DNA of 64,000 bases. It comes from Vulcanibacillus modesticaldus. Its GTDB lineage: Bacteria; Bacillota; Bacilli; Tepidibacillales; Tepidibacillaceae. Location: assembly GCF_001730235.1 (NCBI RefSeq), contig NZ_MIJF01000046.1:31204-95203 (forward strand), in the 5' to 3' direction. The notes under the pieces were generated by a model that was not told the origin of the DNA, did no database searches, and saw only the letters and a program-made list of their open reading frames with translations. Positions 7,527 through 15,758 of this stretch are shown in pieces (within the stretch, counting starts at the first letter, position 1; each line of letters opens with the position of its first letter). The position numbers and the translations under genes were made by a program.

Positions 7527-9038
7527 TTATATATTTAATTCCTTCAATAACATATAAAGCACTTTTGCTGCCTCAGCACGAGTTGCGAGTTTCCCCGGTC
7601 CAAAAGTTCCATCGGGAAAACCATTTATTATCTGTTTTGATGTGGTCAATGCTATAGCATTTCTGGCCCATTGTGGAATTTTTTCCTGATCAATAAATAA
7701 AGTTTCCCCATAGTCAGTTTGATCTTTTATTGCCCTTGCAACCATCACCGCCATCTCAGCTCTTGTAATATTTTTATACGGTTTAAAAATTAGTGTTCCA
7801 TCTTCTTCATAACCTTTGATTAAGTTATTTGCAATAGCAATTGCTACATAACTTCTTCCCCACTCTGGAATTTTATTCTCATCTGCAAAATTGATTGTTA
7901 CTCCTTCGCTACTTAACCATAATGCCTTAACTAGCATTTTAGCAAATTCTACCCTTGTCACATAATTATCAGGACGAAAAGTTTGATCCTTATAACCATT
8001 TATAATGTCAAGTGTACTCAGTCTTTCAATATACGGTTTAGCCCAATGATCAAAGACATCTGTGTATAACTTTGGAGAATATCTAAAAACTGCAAACTTT
8101 CCGAGGCGCTGTATTTGAACACTAATAATATTTTGCTTCGATGTTCCCCCTAGGAAAATCCATCTCCCCAGTTCATCATTATAATAATATATCGCTCCTT
8201 GCTCTCCTTCAGATAATTTTTCATCATAATAATTTATCTTTAGTGTTATCGGTTTTTTAAATGACGCAGGAGTATCGAACGATATTTCAACGATTTTGCT
8301 GATTAAATTCGGTAATTCACTATCATCGGATAAAAACTTAAGTGATACTACACTATCGACCGTTAGGCTACCTGAAGGAATAGTAAGATCAGCACCACAG
8401 TCACTAGAGATTACCTCATCGTTATCGTTAGAAATATTCTTAGATACTTTTACACACTGATTATTGCTGGTATTATTTGCATTGGCATTTGTGCCTTTTA
8501 ATGTCGTATTCGATAAAGAAGTTTCAATTTTATTTACCTGATCATCCACTAATAACGTTAATACTGGATCCCATATTAAATCAGTAGAATTAACTCCACC
8601 GTTGCGCCAACGAAAATAATATTTGGCAACAACTCCATCTGTTAAAAGCTCTTCTTTAGGTTCACCTTTATAAGACACCGCAAATTTTAATTTAGCTTTT
8701 CCATCAATTTCTTCATTTTCATTTTGAACAATTACCAAATCACCTAATTGATTAGAGAATAAAGCACCTAAATAACCACGGTTAGAGGGCCGTCCCGTTA
8801 AGTCCACAAGTTCAAGTACATTAGGATCATAACTAATTTGGAATTGAATTCCATATAACTTTTGCTTTCCTTTGTAACGAATATTTACTGGAAAAACTGA
8901 TCTTTTTTTAACTTTTGGTGCTACATCAAAGAACAAATCCGCTTTATCTTCAAGATTATTATTTTCAGCAAATACAGTAACGGGAATCATTCCAAACAAA
9001 ATCAAGTAAACCAGGAGGGTGATTAAAAATTTTTTCAT
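7527..9038 (-). CDS. Secreted cohesin-like protein with C-terminal SLH anchor (503 aa)
   Basis: A signal peptide (MKKFLITLLVYLILFGMIPVTVFA) is followed by a cohesin-like beta domain at about residues 32-165, with YGIQFQISYDPNVLELVD. A second beta domain at about 205-325 begins near LTIPSGSLTVDSVVSLKF and resembles ZU5/autochaperone-like modules. Three S-layer-homology repeats fill residues 330-503 (HWAKPYIERLSTLDIINGY, then two more with TRAEMAVMVARAI and TRAEAAKVLYML). SLH triplets bind pyruvylated secondary cell-wall polymer. The start follows GAGGTAATGAATA directly after the stop of the previous gene. It is the third gene of the subtilase operon, so it may be a wall-bound receptor for the dockerin-like tail of the protease. 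The cohesin call rests on fold-pattern reading, not a search. Confidence 0.82.
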   Translation of the reverse strand: MKKFLITLLVYLILFGMIPVTVFAENNNLEDKADLFFDVAPKVKKRSVFPVNIRYKGKQKLYGIQFQISYDPNVLELVDLTGRPSNRGYLGALFSNQLGDLVIVQNENEEIDGKAKLKFAVSYKGEPKEELLTDGVVAKYYFRWRNGGVNSTDLIWDPVLTLLVDDQVNKIETSLSNTTLKGTNANANNTSNNQCVKVSKNISNDNDEVISSDCGADLTIPSGSLTVDSVVSLKFLSDDSELPNLISKIVEISFDTPASFKKPITLKINYYDEKLSEGEQGAIYYYNDELGRWIFLGGTSKQNIISVQIQRLGKFAVFRYSPKLYTDVFDHWAKPYIERLSTLDIINGYKDQTFRPDNYVTRVEFAKMLVKALWLSSEGVTINFADENKIPEWGRSYVAIAIANNLIKGYEEDGTLIFKPYKNITRAEMAVMVARAIKDQTDYGETLFIDQEKIPQWARNAIALTTSKQIINGFPDGTFGPGKLATRAEAAKVLYMLLKELNI

Positions 9039-9044
9039 TATTCA

Positions 9045-10325
9045 TTACCTCACATTAGGCTTAAAATCTAATAATCTTACTAACATCACAGCAACTTCTG
9101 CCCTTGTTGCCTCCTCATCTGGTGCAAATCGGTCTTTACTTCGCCCTTTAATCAATCCATTATGATAAGCGATATCTATCTCCCTTCGTGCCCAATGTCC
9201 TGAAGTATCTGAGAATGGAGATGGATAATCACTAACCTGTAAGTTGAGAGCCCTAACTAAGATAGTAGCTATCTCTGCCCTTGTTATCAAATCCTTTGGA
9301 GCGAAAATCAATCTATTGCCTACCCTTTTTCCATTCATTAACTTATTAGCAACAACAGCTTTTATAGCCTCATCTGACCAACTACCTCGTTTAACATCAT
9401 CATAAGTTATTTCGGTTGTGGTAACTGTTTCGAGTTGTAATACCCGCATTATTACTGTAGCGAATTCTTCTCGAGTCATCTTATCAAATGGTCTGAAGTT
9501 ATTATTTTCATCACCATTAAATACGCCAAGCATAGTTAAACGAGCGATAGCTGCAACAGCCCAATCAATTTTTGCTATTTCTTCAAAATCATTATAATCT
9601 TCAATTTTCTTCTTAGTAGGATAAACAATTTCAATTGGTTCAGGAATTACCACTCCTCCATCTGATGGTGGCTCGGATGGACCAGGATTAGGACTAGGTG
9701 TCGGTTTAGGACTAGGAGGTGGCGTAGGATTCGGTTCTGGAGTTGGATTTGGGTCAGGGTCAGGATTTGGCGAAGGTGGCTCTGGTGATGATGTTTCTGC
9801 TGGTTGCACTGATAATGATAAATTATTGACAGCATGTACAACATTAACCCCAGGATTATCGCTTTGAACAAATAAGGATTTATTTACCGTTATTTCAATC
9901 GTACCACTTGTTAAAACTTTAAATGGCGCTGAAAATAAAATTCCATTGCCCGTAAATGGCTCTGTACCTTTATAAATACTTGCTGCAAAATGTAATTTAC
10001 CTTCATTAAGGTTGTCCTTCACAACAACATATTGATTTTTTTCCCAATTTGAAAAAATATCACCCAGTTCAACTTTAGAGGATTGCGGTTCAAGAACATT
10101 TGGATCAAAGAGGATTTCAACTTCAAACGATGAAATATTCTGATAATCATTAACAAAACCTAGCAATTCAGCTGTTAAGGTAAAAATTTCTCCCTCACGT
10201 AGCGCGTCTTTGTCATCTATTATATTAAGGGTAGGTAAAGTTTCTGCACTAGCACTAAGTGGTAATAAAGAGATAATCAGTACACTTATCAGGATGATTA
10301 AAAATGATTTTTGCACCAACGTCAT
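9045..10325 (-). CDS. Secreted cohesin-like protein with Pro-rich linker and SLH anchor (426 aa)
   Basis: ATG 10325 is preferred because AGAGGTG lies six bases upstream; the in-frame ATG at 10343 overlaps that site. A signal peptide ends near SASA. It is followed by a cohesin-like domain at about residues 30-175 (SSFEVEILFDPNVLEPQ). A linker at about 180-225 is built of alternating Pro with Asn, Asp, Ser and Thr. Three SLH repeats follow (about 245-426), each with the expected TREEFATVIMRVL, TRAEIATILVRAL or TRAEVAVMLVRLL core. The architecture matches the anchoring scaffoldins of cellulosomes in miniature. It lies between the dockerin-bearing protease gene and a second cohesin-SLH gene on the same strand, so a cell-surface docking role for the protease is likely but unproven. 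Confidence 0.82.
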   Translation of the reverse strand: MTLVQKSFLIILISVLIISLLPLSASAETLPTLNIIDDKDALREGEIFTLTAELLGFVNDYQNISSFEVEILFDPNVLEPQSSKVELGDIFSNWEKNQYVVVKDNLNEGKLHFAASIYKGTEPFTGNGILFSAPFKVLTSGTIEITVNKSLFVQSDNPGVNVVHAVNNLSLSVQPAETSSPEPPSPNPDPDPNPTPEPNPTPPPSPKPTPSPNPGPSEPPSDGGVVIPEPIEIVYPTKKKIEDYNDFEEIAKIDWAVAAIARLTMLGVFNGDENNNFRPFDKMTREEFATVIMRVLQLETVTTTEITYDDVKRGSWSDEAIKAVVANKLMNGKRVGNRLIFAPKDLITRAEIATILVRALNLQVSDYPSPFSDTSGHWARREIDIAYHNGLIKGRSKDRFAPDEEATRAEVAVMLVRLLDFKPNVR

Positions 10326-10371
10326 CCTTTTCACCTCTTTCATATTTTCTGATCAATTACTATATTTTGAT

Positions 10372-10398
10372 GATAGGGTAGCCAGTGACTACCCCATC
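10372..10398 (-). other. Hairpin between protease and anchor genes
   Basis: GATAGGGTAG and CTACCCCATC form a 10-position stem with one mismatch around a 7-base loop, placed after the protease stop codon and before the first SLH gene. There is no T-tract on the minus strand. It could be a partial terminator or an RNA processing/stability element that sets the protease-to-anchor ratio. Confidence 0.45.
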
Positions 10399-10405
10399 TA
10401 TTTGA

Positions 10406-13400
10406 TTAGTTCTGCAGTGAAGATAAATCTAGATCTTCAGGCATCTCAAGTAATGGTGTAGTATTAACTTCAGGAACTAACTGATTTATCATCGCAAAGT
10501 TACTTGTTACGAATGAAAGATCTAAAATATCAATCTGTCCATCCTGATTTAGATCCCCATTACCAGCTTGTTCATTTGGCCATAGCCCATCAGTTTTCTC
10601 CATTCCGAAAAATCTAGCTACAGCAACAACGTCCCAAATATCGATGACATCATCACCATTAACATCTCCAGCTAACTGAAGTCCGAAGTCCACTACAATA
10701 CTTGCTGGTTGCAATACACCTTCAACTTCTACTTGGGCTTGAACATCTTCAAGAACAGAACGGAAGTGTCCTGGAACTTTTAATTCTAAGTTGAATTGTT
10801 CAAATGGTGAAACTCGTTCAAATACAAATGTTCCGTCAGGGTCAATCATTCCATTTACTAACTCACCTTTATCATTTACGGAAGTTAAAGTTGCCCCAAT
10901 TGCAGTGAAATCAACTTCAGAGTTTAATTCATCGTCCACCATAAATGCTTCAGGTAACATTACTCCACTCATTGTTAAAGTTGATAATAATGTAACTTCA
11001 GCATTAGAAGTTGTTTGTGGCAGGTATTCTACTAAATCTTTGTTTACAAACTTAGCATTTTGTGCAACAAAGGTAAACTGCTCATCTAGGTTTGTATAAT
11101 CATTAGCGACATTAAATGTGACTTTTAATAATTGATTCTTGCCACTTAGACCTTCAACTTCATTTTTATAGGCTACACCTACAGTAACTAATTTTAAGCC
11201 ATCATCAGTATAGCCAAGATCTTCATTTACCAGCTCAACAACCCCATCTTCACCAGCTCCAGCCATAAATGCTTCTGATGGAGTTACGCTTTCTAAAGTG
11301 AAAACAGAGTCATCATAAGCTATTTCAACTTGAGCTCCAACTAAATTATCTACACCATCAGCAACTAAACTCACTTCATAAGTACCACCTATGTCCGCTT
11401 CGGTAGTTCCTTCAAGTTCAGCTGTTTTAGGATAATTTAGAACAAAACTTGTCTCGCCAGTATTACCAGCAATGTCGGCAGTATAGAATGTTAAATTAGT
11501 ATCGCCCTCCGGTAAATCCGATAATGTTAATAAGAAACTACCATCTTCATTAAGACCAACTTCACCTACTTCAATCATCGTTCCATCTTCAGCATAAACA
11601 TCATAAGTGACAGCTACTTTATCTAACTCTTCAAACAGCACATACATATCTTCCACATTTCCCTCAAAAGTAAATGAGCTATCATCAACGTTGAAATTAT
11701 CATTTCCCGATTGAATAGATGGTGCTACTGTGTCAACATAGAGATCATTCCACACAACATAACTTCCTTCTTCATCAAACCCATACCAATCAAGGGTATA
11801 GAAGCCATCTCGAAGGGTTTCGTATTCATCTGTGCGGAAATCGTAGTACGTTCCATCCCAATCAGGTATGACCCAAAAACCTGGTGGAATGGTATCTTCG
11901 CCTTCCCAGTAAGCTATTTCACCAATGTAACCATAGTTATAACCTTCGTAATATGCAATTGGGTCCCAAACTAGTAGCATCTGACTGTCCATCTCTGAAT
12001 AAATTTCTACATAAATACCTGTGGTATCTAGGATACCATCACCATTTGGCGAGAAATCTTCGGGATATTGGAATACCTCTCCAAATCCCTTTGGCATATC
12101 AATATCGCCAACATAGACAACAAATGGTACATGAACAGAATTTCCATTTTCATCTGTGAAATAAATATATCCCTGATATTCATCTTGTTGAGCTAAAGTA
12201 TGGTCGACGAACATTTCTGCTGTTACTTCAACTTGACCATTTGCAGGAACAGTTATGTTCTCTTGATCAACAGTTAAAGTAACACCTGTTGTATCCTGAT
12301 TTAAAAATTGGATATCAACAGTATAGGAATGCTCATTACCATCAACATTTTTCAAGAGGATAGTCTTGGTATCATTAAAATCAGCATCTAATGGCGCATG
12401 ACCAAAGCTAATACTTCCCGTAATGTCATCCATTTCTGTCAATTCACCATCAACCGTAAATTCTGTCTTATCTAAAACTTCTACTAATACTGGTGTGGTT
12501 ACAGCCTCTAATCCTTGTACCCTTCCAGATCCTTGTTGAAATACCGTATACTCACCAAAATCTCCGATCAAAGTTGATGTATTCATTAAAGCCGCTTTAA
12601 CATCAAATGGCGAATAATCAGGATGAGCCTGTTTAACTAGTGCTGCTAATCCTGCTACGTGTGGGCTTGCCATACTGGTTCCTTGATAACGTTCATAAGC
12701 ATTTGTATAATCTCCGCCGTAAGCAGCAACAGTTGAACGAATTGATACACCCGGTGCAAGTACATCCGGCTTAATATCTAATGTTTTCTTAACTGGACCA
12801 CGAGAACTGAATGAAGCTAATTCATCCCCTAAATAGCGTTCATTAGAAAACCCGGTTAATGTAAAAGTAACAAGATCATTATCCATCGCTTTATATATAG
12901 TTGATGATTTAACCTTTTCCTTTGACTTAATTGGTTGAGCTTTTTCAATCACGCCTGGTTTTTCTTGAATGGGTTTGTTTTTTTCTATTTTTAGATTCTC
13001 GTTATTAACTTTGATTAATGTTGGTGTAGAATTATTATTATTGATCATTTCTAATAGAGCTCTACCCTCATCTCCGCGCATATCAAATGTCGGTATGAAG
13101 TTGACTGAATCACCCAAATAATAACCAATGTGATCATCCAAGCCATCACGGTTAAACATCAAAATTGCCACAGCACCCGCTGCTTTTGCATTAGCAATCT
13201 TGTCAACAAAAGGGATTTCTCCACGTTTCACAAAAGCTATCTTACCTGTTAAATCAAGCCCCTCAAAATCTTCTGGATATGCTAACCCAACATATACCAT
13301 TTCTAGCGGTTGATTTAATAAAGTTTGATAGTCTTGTGTCGGATCATAAGCCATTATACGTAAATCATAGGTTAAATTTTCATCTAACGATGAAACACCT

Positions 13401-14521
13401 GTTGCTAATGGACGGTCACCAGGCGGTGTTGATGCACCTACAGTTATTGCATAGGCCGATGCAGCTGGCGAACCAATAGTCCAACGATTAGGACCACTAT
13501 TACCAGCGGAAGTAACAGCGATTGTTCCTGCTAGCATCGCATTATTTAAAGCTACGGACGTTGGATAATCTGGATCATTTAGATCATTTCCCAATGAAAG
13601 ATTAATAACGTCCATGCCATCAACAACAGCTTGCTCAATTCCACTGATAACATCATCACTAGTTCCAGACCCTCCGGGGCCTAGTACACGATATACATAT
13701 AAATCTACTTCAGGTGCAATACCATAGATTCCATTATCTTGTACATGTTGACCTGCAATAATACCAGATACATGTGTACCATGACTTGTAGCTTCACCAG
13801 CTGGATTGCCTGGTAAAGTTTCGTATGGGTCAGGATCATCATCAACAAAATCATAACCACCGACATAAGCATCAACTAAATCTGGGTGATAGTAGTCAAT
13901 GCCAGTATCAATAACCCCAACTTTAATCCCTTCACCTTTATATCCAAGATCCCATATAGCAGTTGAACCAACAAATGGCCCACTTTCACTCATCATCGGC
14001 TTCGTCTCAATCGGTAAGGCATAATACTCAACTACCGGATAAATTCCTTTAACGTTTTTAGCTTTTGCTAACATTGGGATTGATTTTCCGGGAAGTTCGA
14101 CAACCACTCCATTAAATACGTATTGGTACTCCTGCACTACTTTTGCAGGTAACTGTAATTTTTTTAGTGATGAAGTAAATTCTGCTTGTGCGTTGGATAT
14201 TTTATTTAGTACTTGTCTTTCATCAACTTTAGTAAATGAAAATCCATTTTGTTCTTGAATATTTCGTTCAACACTGATTGGATTTTGATCTAACTCAACT
14301 ATTACTCTTATAAATTTATCAGTCTTAGTATCAATACTGGGTGATATGAATACTCTTTCTAATGGTTTTAGATTCACTAGGTTCTTATTAATGAAGTCGC
14401 TCACGTCAACGCGTGGCTTATCCACTTTTGGTGCTGCTTGTGCGTTGATGGGAATTAATGAAACTACCAACAACAAAGTTAATAACAAGCTGAAAAACCT
14501 TTTACCCATTCCTTGTTTCAT
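10406..14521 (-). CDS. Large secreted subtilisin-like (S8) protease with cohesin-like and dockerin-like domains
   Basis: The 1371-residue protein starts with a signal peptide (to about Ala29) and an I9-type propeptide region (about 60-170). The S8 domain shows Asp205 (VGVIDTGID), His247 (SHGTHVSG), oxyanion Asn341 (SAGNSGP) and Ser616 (GTSMASPHVAG). A PA domain is inserted at about 390-510, as in lactocepin-like subtilases. Fn3-like and other beta domains follow. A cohesin-like module covers about 1032-1177 (GAQVEIAYDDSVFTLE). A dockerin-like pair of calcium loops at about 1284-1345 (DVNGDDVIDIWDVVAVARFF, then DLNQDGQIDILDLSFV) has the D-x-N-x-D-x-x-I-D pattern. The start follows AAAGGAGG. 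Two SLH-cohesin genes follow in the same direction, so the enzyme may be docked on the wall. Substrates are unknown. Confidence 0.92.
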   Translation of the reverse strand: MKQGMGKRFFSLLLTLLLVVSLIPINAQAAPKVDKPRVDVSDFINKNLVNLKPLERVFISPSIDTKTDKFIRVIVELDQNPISVERNIQEQNGFSFTKVDERQVLNKISNAQAEFTSSLKKLQLPAKVVQEYQYVFNGVVVELPGKSIPMLAKAKNVKGIYPVVEYYALPIETKPMMSESGPFVGSTAIWDLGYKGEGIKVGVIDTGIDYYHPDLVDAYVGGYDFVDDDPDPYETLPGNPAGEATSHGTHVSGIIAGQHVQDNGIYGIAPEVDLYVYRVLGPGGSGTSDDVISGIEQAVVDGMDVINLSLGNDLNDPDYPTSVALNNAMLAGTIAVTSAGNSGPNRWTIGSPAASAYAITVGASTPPGDRPLATGVSSLDENLTYDLRIMAYDPTQDYQTLLNQPLEMVYVGLAYPEDFEGLDLTGKIAFVKRGEIPFVDKIANAKAAGAVAILMFNRDGLDDHIGYYLGDSVNFIPTFDMRGDEGRALLEMINNNNSTPTLIKVNNENLKIEKNKPIQEKPGVIEKAQPIKSKEKVKSSTIYKAMDNDLVTFTLTGFSNERYLGDELASFSSRGPVKKTLDIKPDVLAPGVSIRSTVAAYGGDYTNAYERYQGTSMASPHVAGLAALVKQAHPDYSPFDVKAALMNTSTLIGDFGEYTVFQQGSGRVQGLEAVTTPVLVEVLDKTEFTVDGELTEMDDITGSISFGHAPLDADFNDTKTILLKNVDGNEHSYTVDIQFLNQDTTGVTLTVDQENITVPANGQVEVTAEMFVDHTLAQQDEYQGYIYFTDENGNSVHVPFVVYVGDIDMPKGFGEVFQYPEDFSPNGDGILDTTGIYVEIYSEMDSQMLLVWDPIAYYEGYNYGYIGEIAYWEGEDTIPPGFWVIPDWDGTYYDFRTDEYETLRDGFYTLDWYGFDEEGSYVVWNDLYVDTVAPSIQSGNDNFNVDDSSFTFEGNVEDMYVLFEELDKVAVTYDVYAEDGTMIEVGEVGLNEDGSFLLTLSDLPEGDTNLTFYTADIAGNTGETSFVLNYPKTAELEGTTEADIGGTYEVSLVADGVDNLVGAQVEIAYDDSVFTLESVTPSEAFMAGAGEDGVVELVNEDLGYTDDGLKLVTVGVAYKNEVEGLSGKNQLLKVTFNVANDYTNLDEQFTFVAQNAKFVNKDLVEYLPQTTSNAEVTLLSTLTMSGVMLPEAFMVDDELNSEVDFTAIGATLTSVNDKGELVNGMIDPDGTFVFERVSPFEQFNLELKVPGHFRSVLEDVQAQVEVEGVLQPASIVVDFGLQLAGDVNGDDVIDIWDVVAVARFFGMEKTDGLWPNEQAGNGDLNQDGQIDILDLSFVTSNFAMINQLVPEVNTTPLLEMPEDLDLSSLQN

Positions 14522-14602
14522 TTTTTTCCTCCTTTAATTTTTTCTCGATAGCCCTTCCCCCTTTCAACCAGTCTGGAAACTCAAAACTACTTTCTAATAG
14601 TC

Positions 14603-14675
14603 GGTTTTTCACTCTTTGAACCTTACTATTTAGAATGTAGCCGTAAGATTCCGCCAAATGGTAAGAGGAAAAACC
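14603..14675 (-). ncRNA. Candidate structured 5' leader RNA of the protease gene
   Basis: On the minus strand, GGTTTTTC (14675-14668) pairs perfectly with GAAAAACC (14610-14603). The stem continues inward through CTCTT/AAGAG and ACC/GGT with small bulges, about 16 bp in all. The enclosed loop holds a CTTAC/GTAAG hairpin. An ATGGT/ACCAT hairpin overlapping the outer arm offers an alternative fold. The element lies about 80 bases before the protease start. It matches no riboswitch class that I can recognise. A weak 65-residue reading frame crosses it and could instead be real, so this is a candidate only. Confidence 0.4.
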
Positions 14676-14748
14676 ATCTATTGTATGGATATGAAGCAAA
14701 GTACAAGATATGACTATTTTTAAAACTTATAAAAATTTAAAATAAACA

Positions 14749-14775
14749 CAAAAAAAAACCGCAATTGAGCGGCCC
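14749..14775 (-). terminator. Intrinsic terminator of the repeat-protein gene
   Basis: The minus strand reads CCGC, a six-base loop, GCGG and then a run of nine T. It lies 30 bases after the stop of the gene at 14804-15586 and separates it from the protease leader. Confidence 0.75.
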
Positions 14776-14803
14776 TTTTATTAAATCTATTAATTTTTTA
14801 TGA

Positions 14804-15586
14804 TTATACCTGTCCTTGGTAATAAACAGTTAATGAAGCTGACTGGGTACCAGCCTGAATAGCTGCTAGACGCACAAATTTACTAAATCTTGTAGGTGTT
14901 AAAATAGTTAACGCACTAGCAGTTAACGTTCTAGTAACTGTATCATCATCAATCCAGTTACTTGCAGCTGTTAATCCATTCGGACTTAATTGAATTTTAA
15001 CATTGACTGATGCCGTACCACCTTTAACAAGAAAACTAAATTTACTTAAGGAAATAACTGTCTTTGTAGCACCAAAAGCATAAGTTGAACTACTTGCAAC
15101 AGTAAGTACTGCTGATTCGTCAACAACCGCCCTATTTGCTAAAGTAATATTCATGTTAGAAGCAGAAGATTGATGGATGGTAACCTGTAGATTGGAAGCA
15201 GCAGTTTGGAATACTGTCGCATTAAGTGCTGATGCTGAACTCTGATTTGCTGTCATCTGTAACGCTGATGCTGCACTTTGGTTTGCTGTCATCTGTAATG
15301 CTGATGCTGAACTCTGATTTGCTGTCATCTGTAATGCCGAAGCTGCGCTTTGGTTTGCTGTCATCTGTAATGCTGATGCTGAACTCTGATTTGCTGTCAT
15401 TTGCAATGCCGAAGCTGCGCTTTGGTTTGCTGTCATCTGTAATGCTGATGCTGAGCTTTGATTTGCGGTAGTTTGTAAATTTGATGCAACAGTTTGAATT
15501 GGCTCCATCTTTAAACTAGAAGCAGTTGGTTGGAAGACACGCGCCAGAAATTGACTATCCGTATCTGTAAAAACCTTCATACTCAT
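14804..15586 (-). CDS. Ser/Thr/Gln-rich 12-residue-repeat protein, candidate glycosylation acceptor
   Basis: The 260-residue protein starts at an ATG seven bases after a run of seven G. Residues 22-150 are built of 12-residue units such as NQSSASALQMTA, alternating with NQSAASALQMTA. The C-terminal 100 residues form a beta-rich domain with ILTPTRFSKFVRLA and a final LTVYYQGQ. That domain is shared with the lysine-rich protein at 4068-4799 and resembles what I recall as DUF6385. There is no signal peptide. The Ser/Thr-rich repeat is a plausible O-glycosylation substrate, and the gene diverges from two GT2-TPR glycosyltransferase genes. A spore-surface or exosporium-like filament protein would fit, since such proteins also lack signal peptides; this is inference. 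Confidence 0.8.
   Translation of the reverse strand: MSMKVFTDTDSQFLARVFQPTASSLKMEPIQTVASNLQTTANQSSASALQMTANQSAASALQMTANQSSASALQMTANQSAASALQMTANQSSASALQMTANQSAASALQMTANQSSASALNATVFQTAASNLQVTIHQSSASNMNITLANRAVVDESAVLTVASSSTYAFGATKTVISLSKFSFLVKGGTASVNVKIQLSPNGLTAASNWIDDDTVTRTLTASALTILTPTRFSKFVRLAAIQAGTQSASLTVYYQGQV
15228..15470 (-). repeat. 36-bp tandem repeat with 72-bp higher-order period, inside the repeat-protein gene
   Basis: The string TTTGCTGTCAT recurs at 15246, 15282, 15318, 15354, 15390 and 15426, exactly 36 bases apart. Alternate units differ consistently (SSA versus SAA coding), giving a 72-bp super-period. The close identity, including silent positions, indicates recent duplication by slippage or unequal recombination, so length polymorphism between strains is expected. 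Confidence 0.92.
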
Positions 15587-15704
15587 GATTATCCCCCCCT
15601 TACAAATCCTCTTATTAAATTACGTTGTTAATAAATTGATTGCCTGTGTATATGTATATTCATCCGAAAATTAAACACTTAACTCATTAATGTCCATTCA
15701 AAAC

Positions 15705-15732
15705 ACATCTGTTTAATTTTACTCATATATTA
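15705..15732 (+). promoter_or_regulatory. Candidate sigma-K promoter of the GT2-TPR operon
   Basis: An AC dinucleotide at 15705-15706 is followed after 17 bases by CATATATTA (15724-15732), which matches the sigma-K consensus AC-N16/17-CATANNNTA. It lies 26 bases before the first GT2 start codon, leaving room for a short leader with the GGGGAG ribosome site. If real, the operon is transcribed in the mother cell late in sporulation. Confidence 0.45.
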
Positions 15733-15758
15733 TTTTAGTGATATGAAAAGGGGAGATA

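Noticed and set aside
9647..9871. His/Gln-rich minus-strand frame within the first SLH-anchor gene
   Set aside because: It is an alternative frame of the Pro-rich linker repeat and has no start context.
10406..14521. Annotation of the large subtilase as a plain lactocepin-type protease
   Set aside because: The catalytic and PA domains fit, but the clear two-loop dockerin-like tail and lack of an LPXTG or SLH anchor point to a different way of surface attachment.
14502..14699. 65-residue minus-strand reading frame overlapping the protease start
   Set aside because: It begins with TTG without a ribosome site, overlaps the protease gene by 20 bases, and runs through a strong long-range RNA stem. 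Some helix-turn-helix-like character remains, so I list the region as a leader RNA instead.
14603..14720. Cyclic-di-GMP, cyclic-di-AMP or purine riboswitch in the protease leader
   Set aside because: The conserved core sequences of these classes are not found on the minus strand, only a generic long stem.
15226..15471. Plus-strand frame and possible CRISPR-like array over the 36-bp repeats
   Set aside because: The units are contiguous with no unique spacers and lie within a well-supported minus-strand gene, so it is neither a CRISPR array nor a plus-strand gene.
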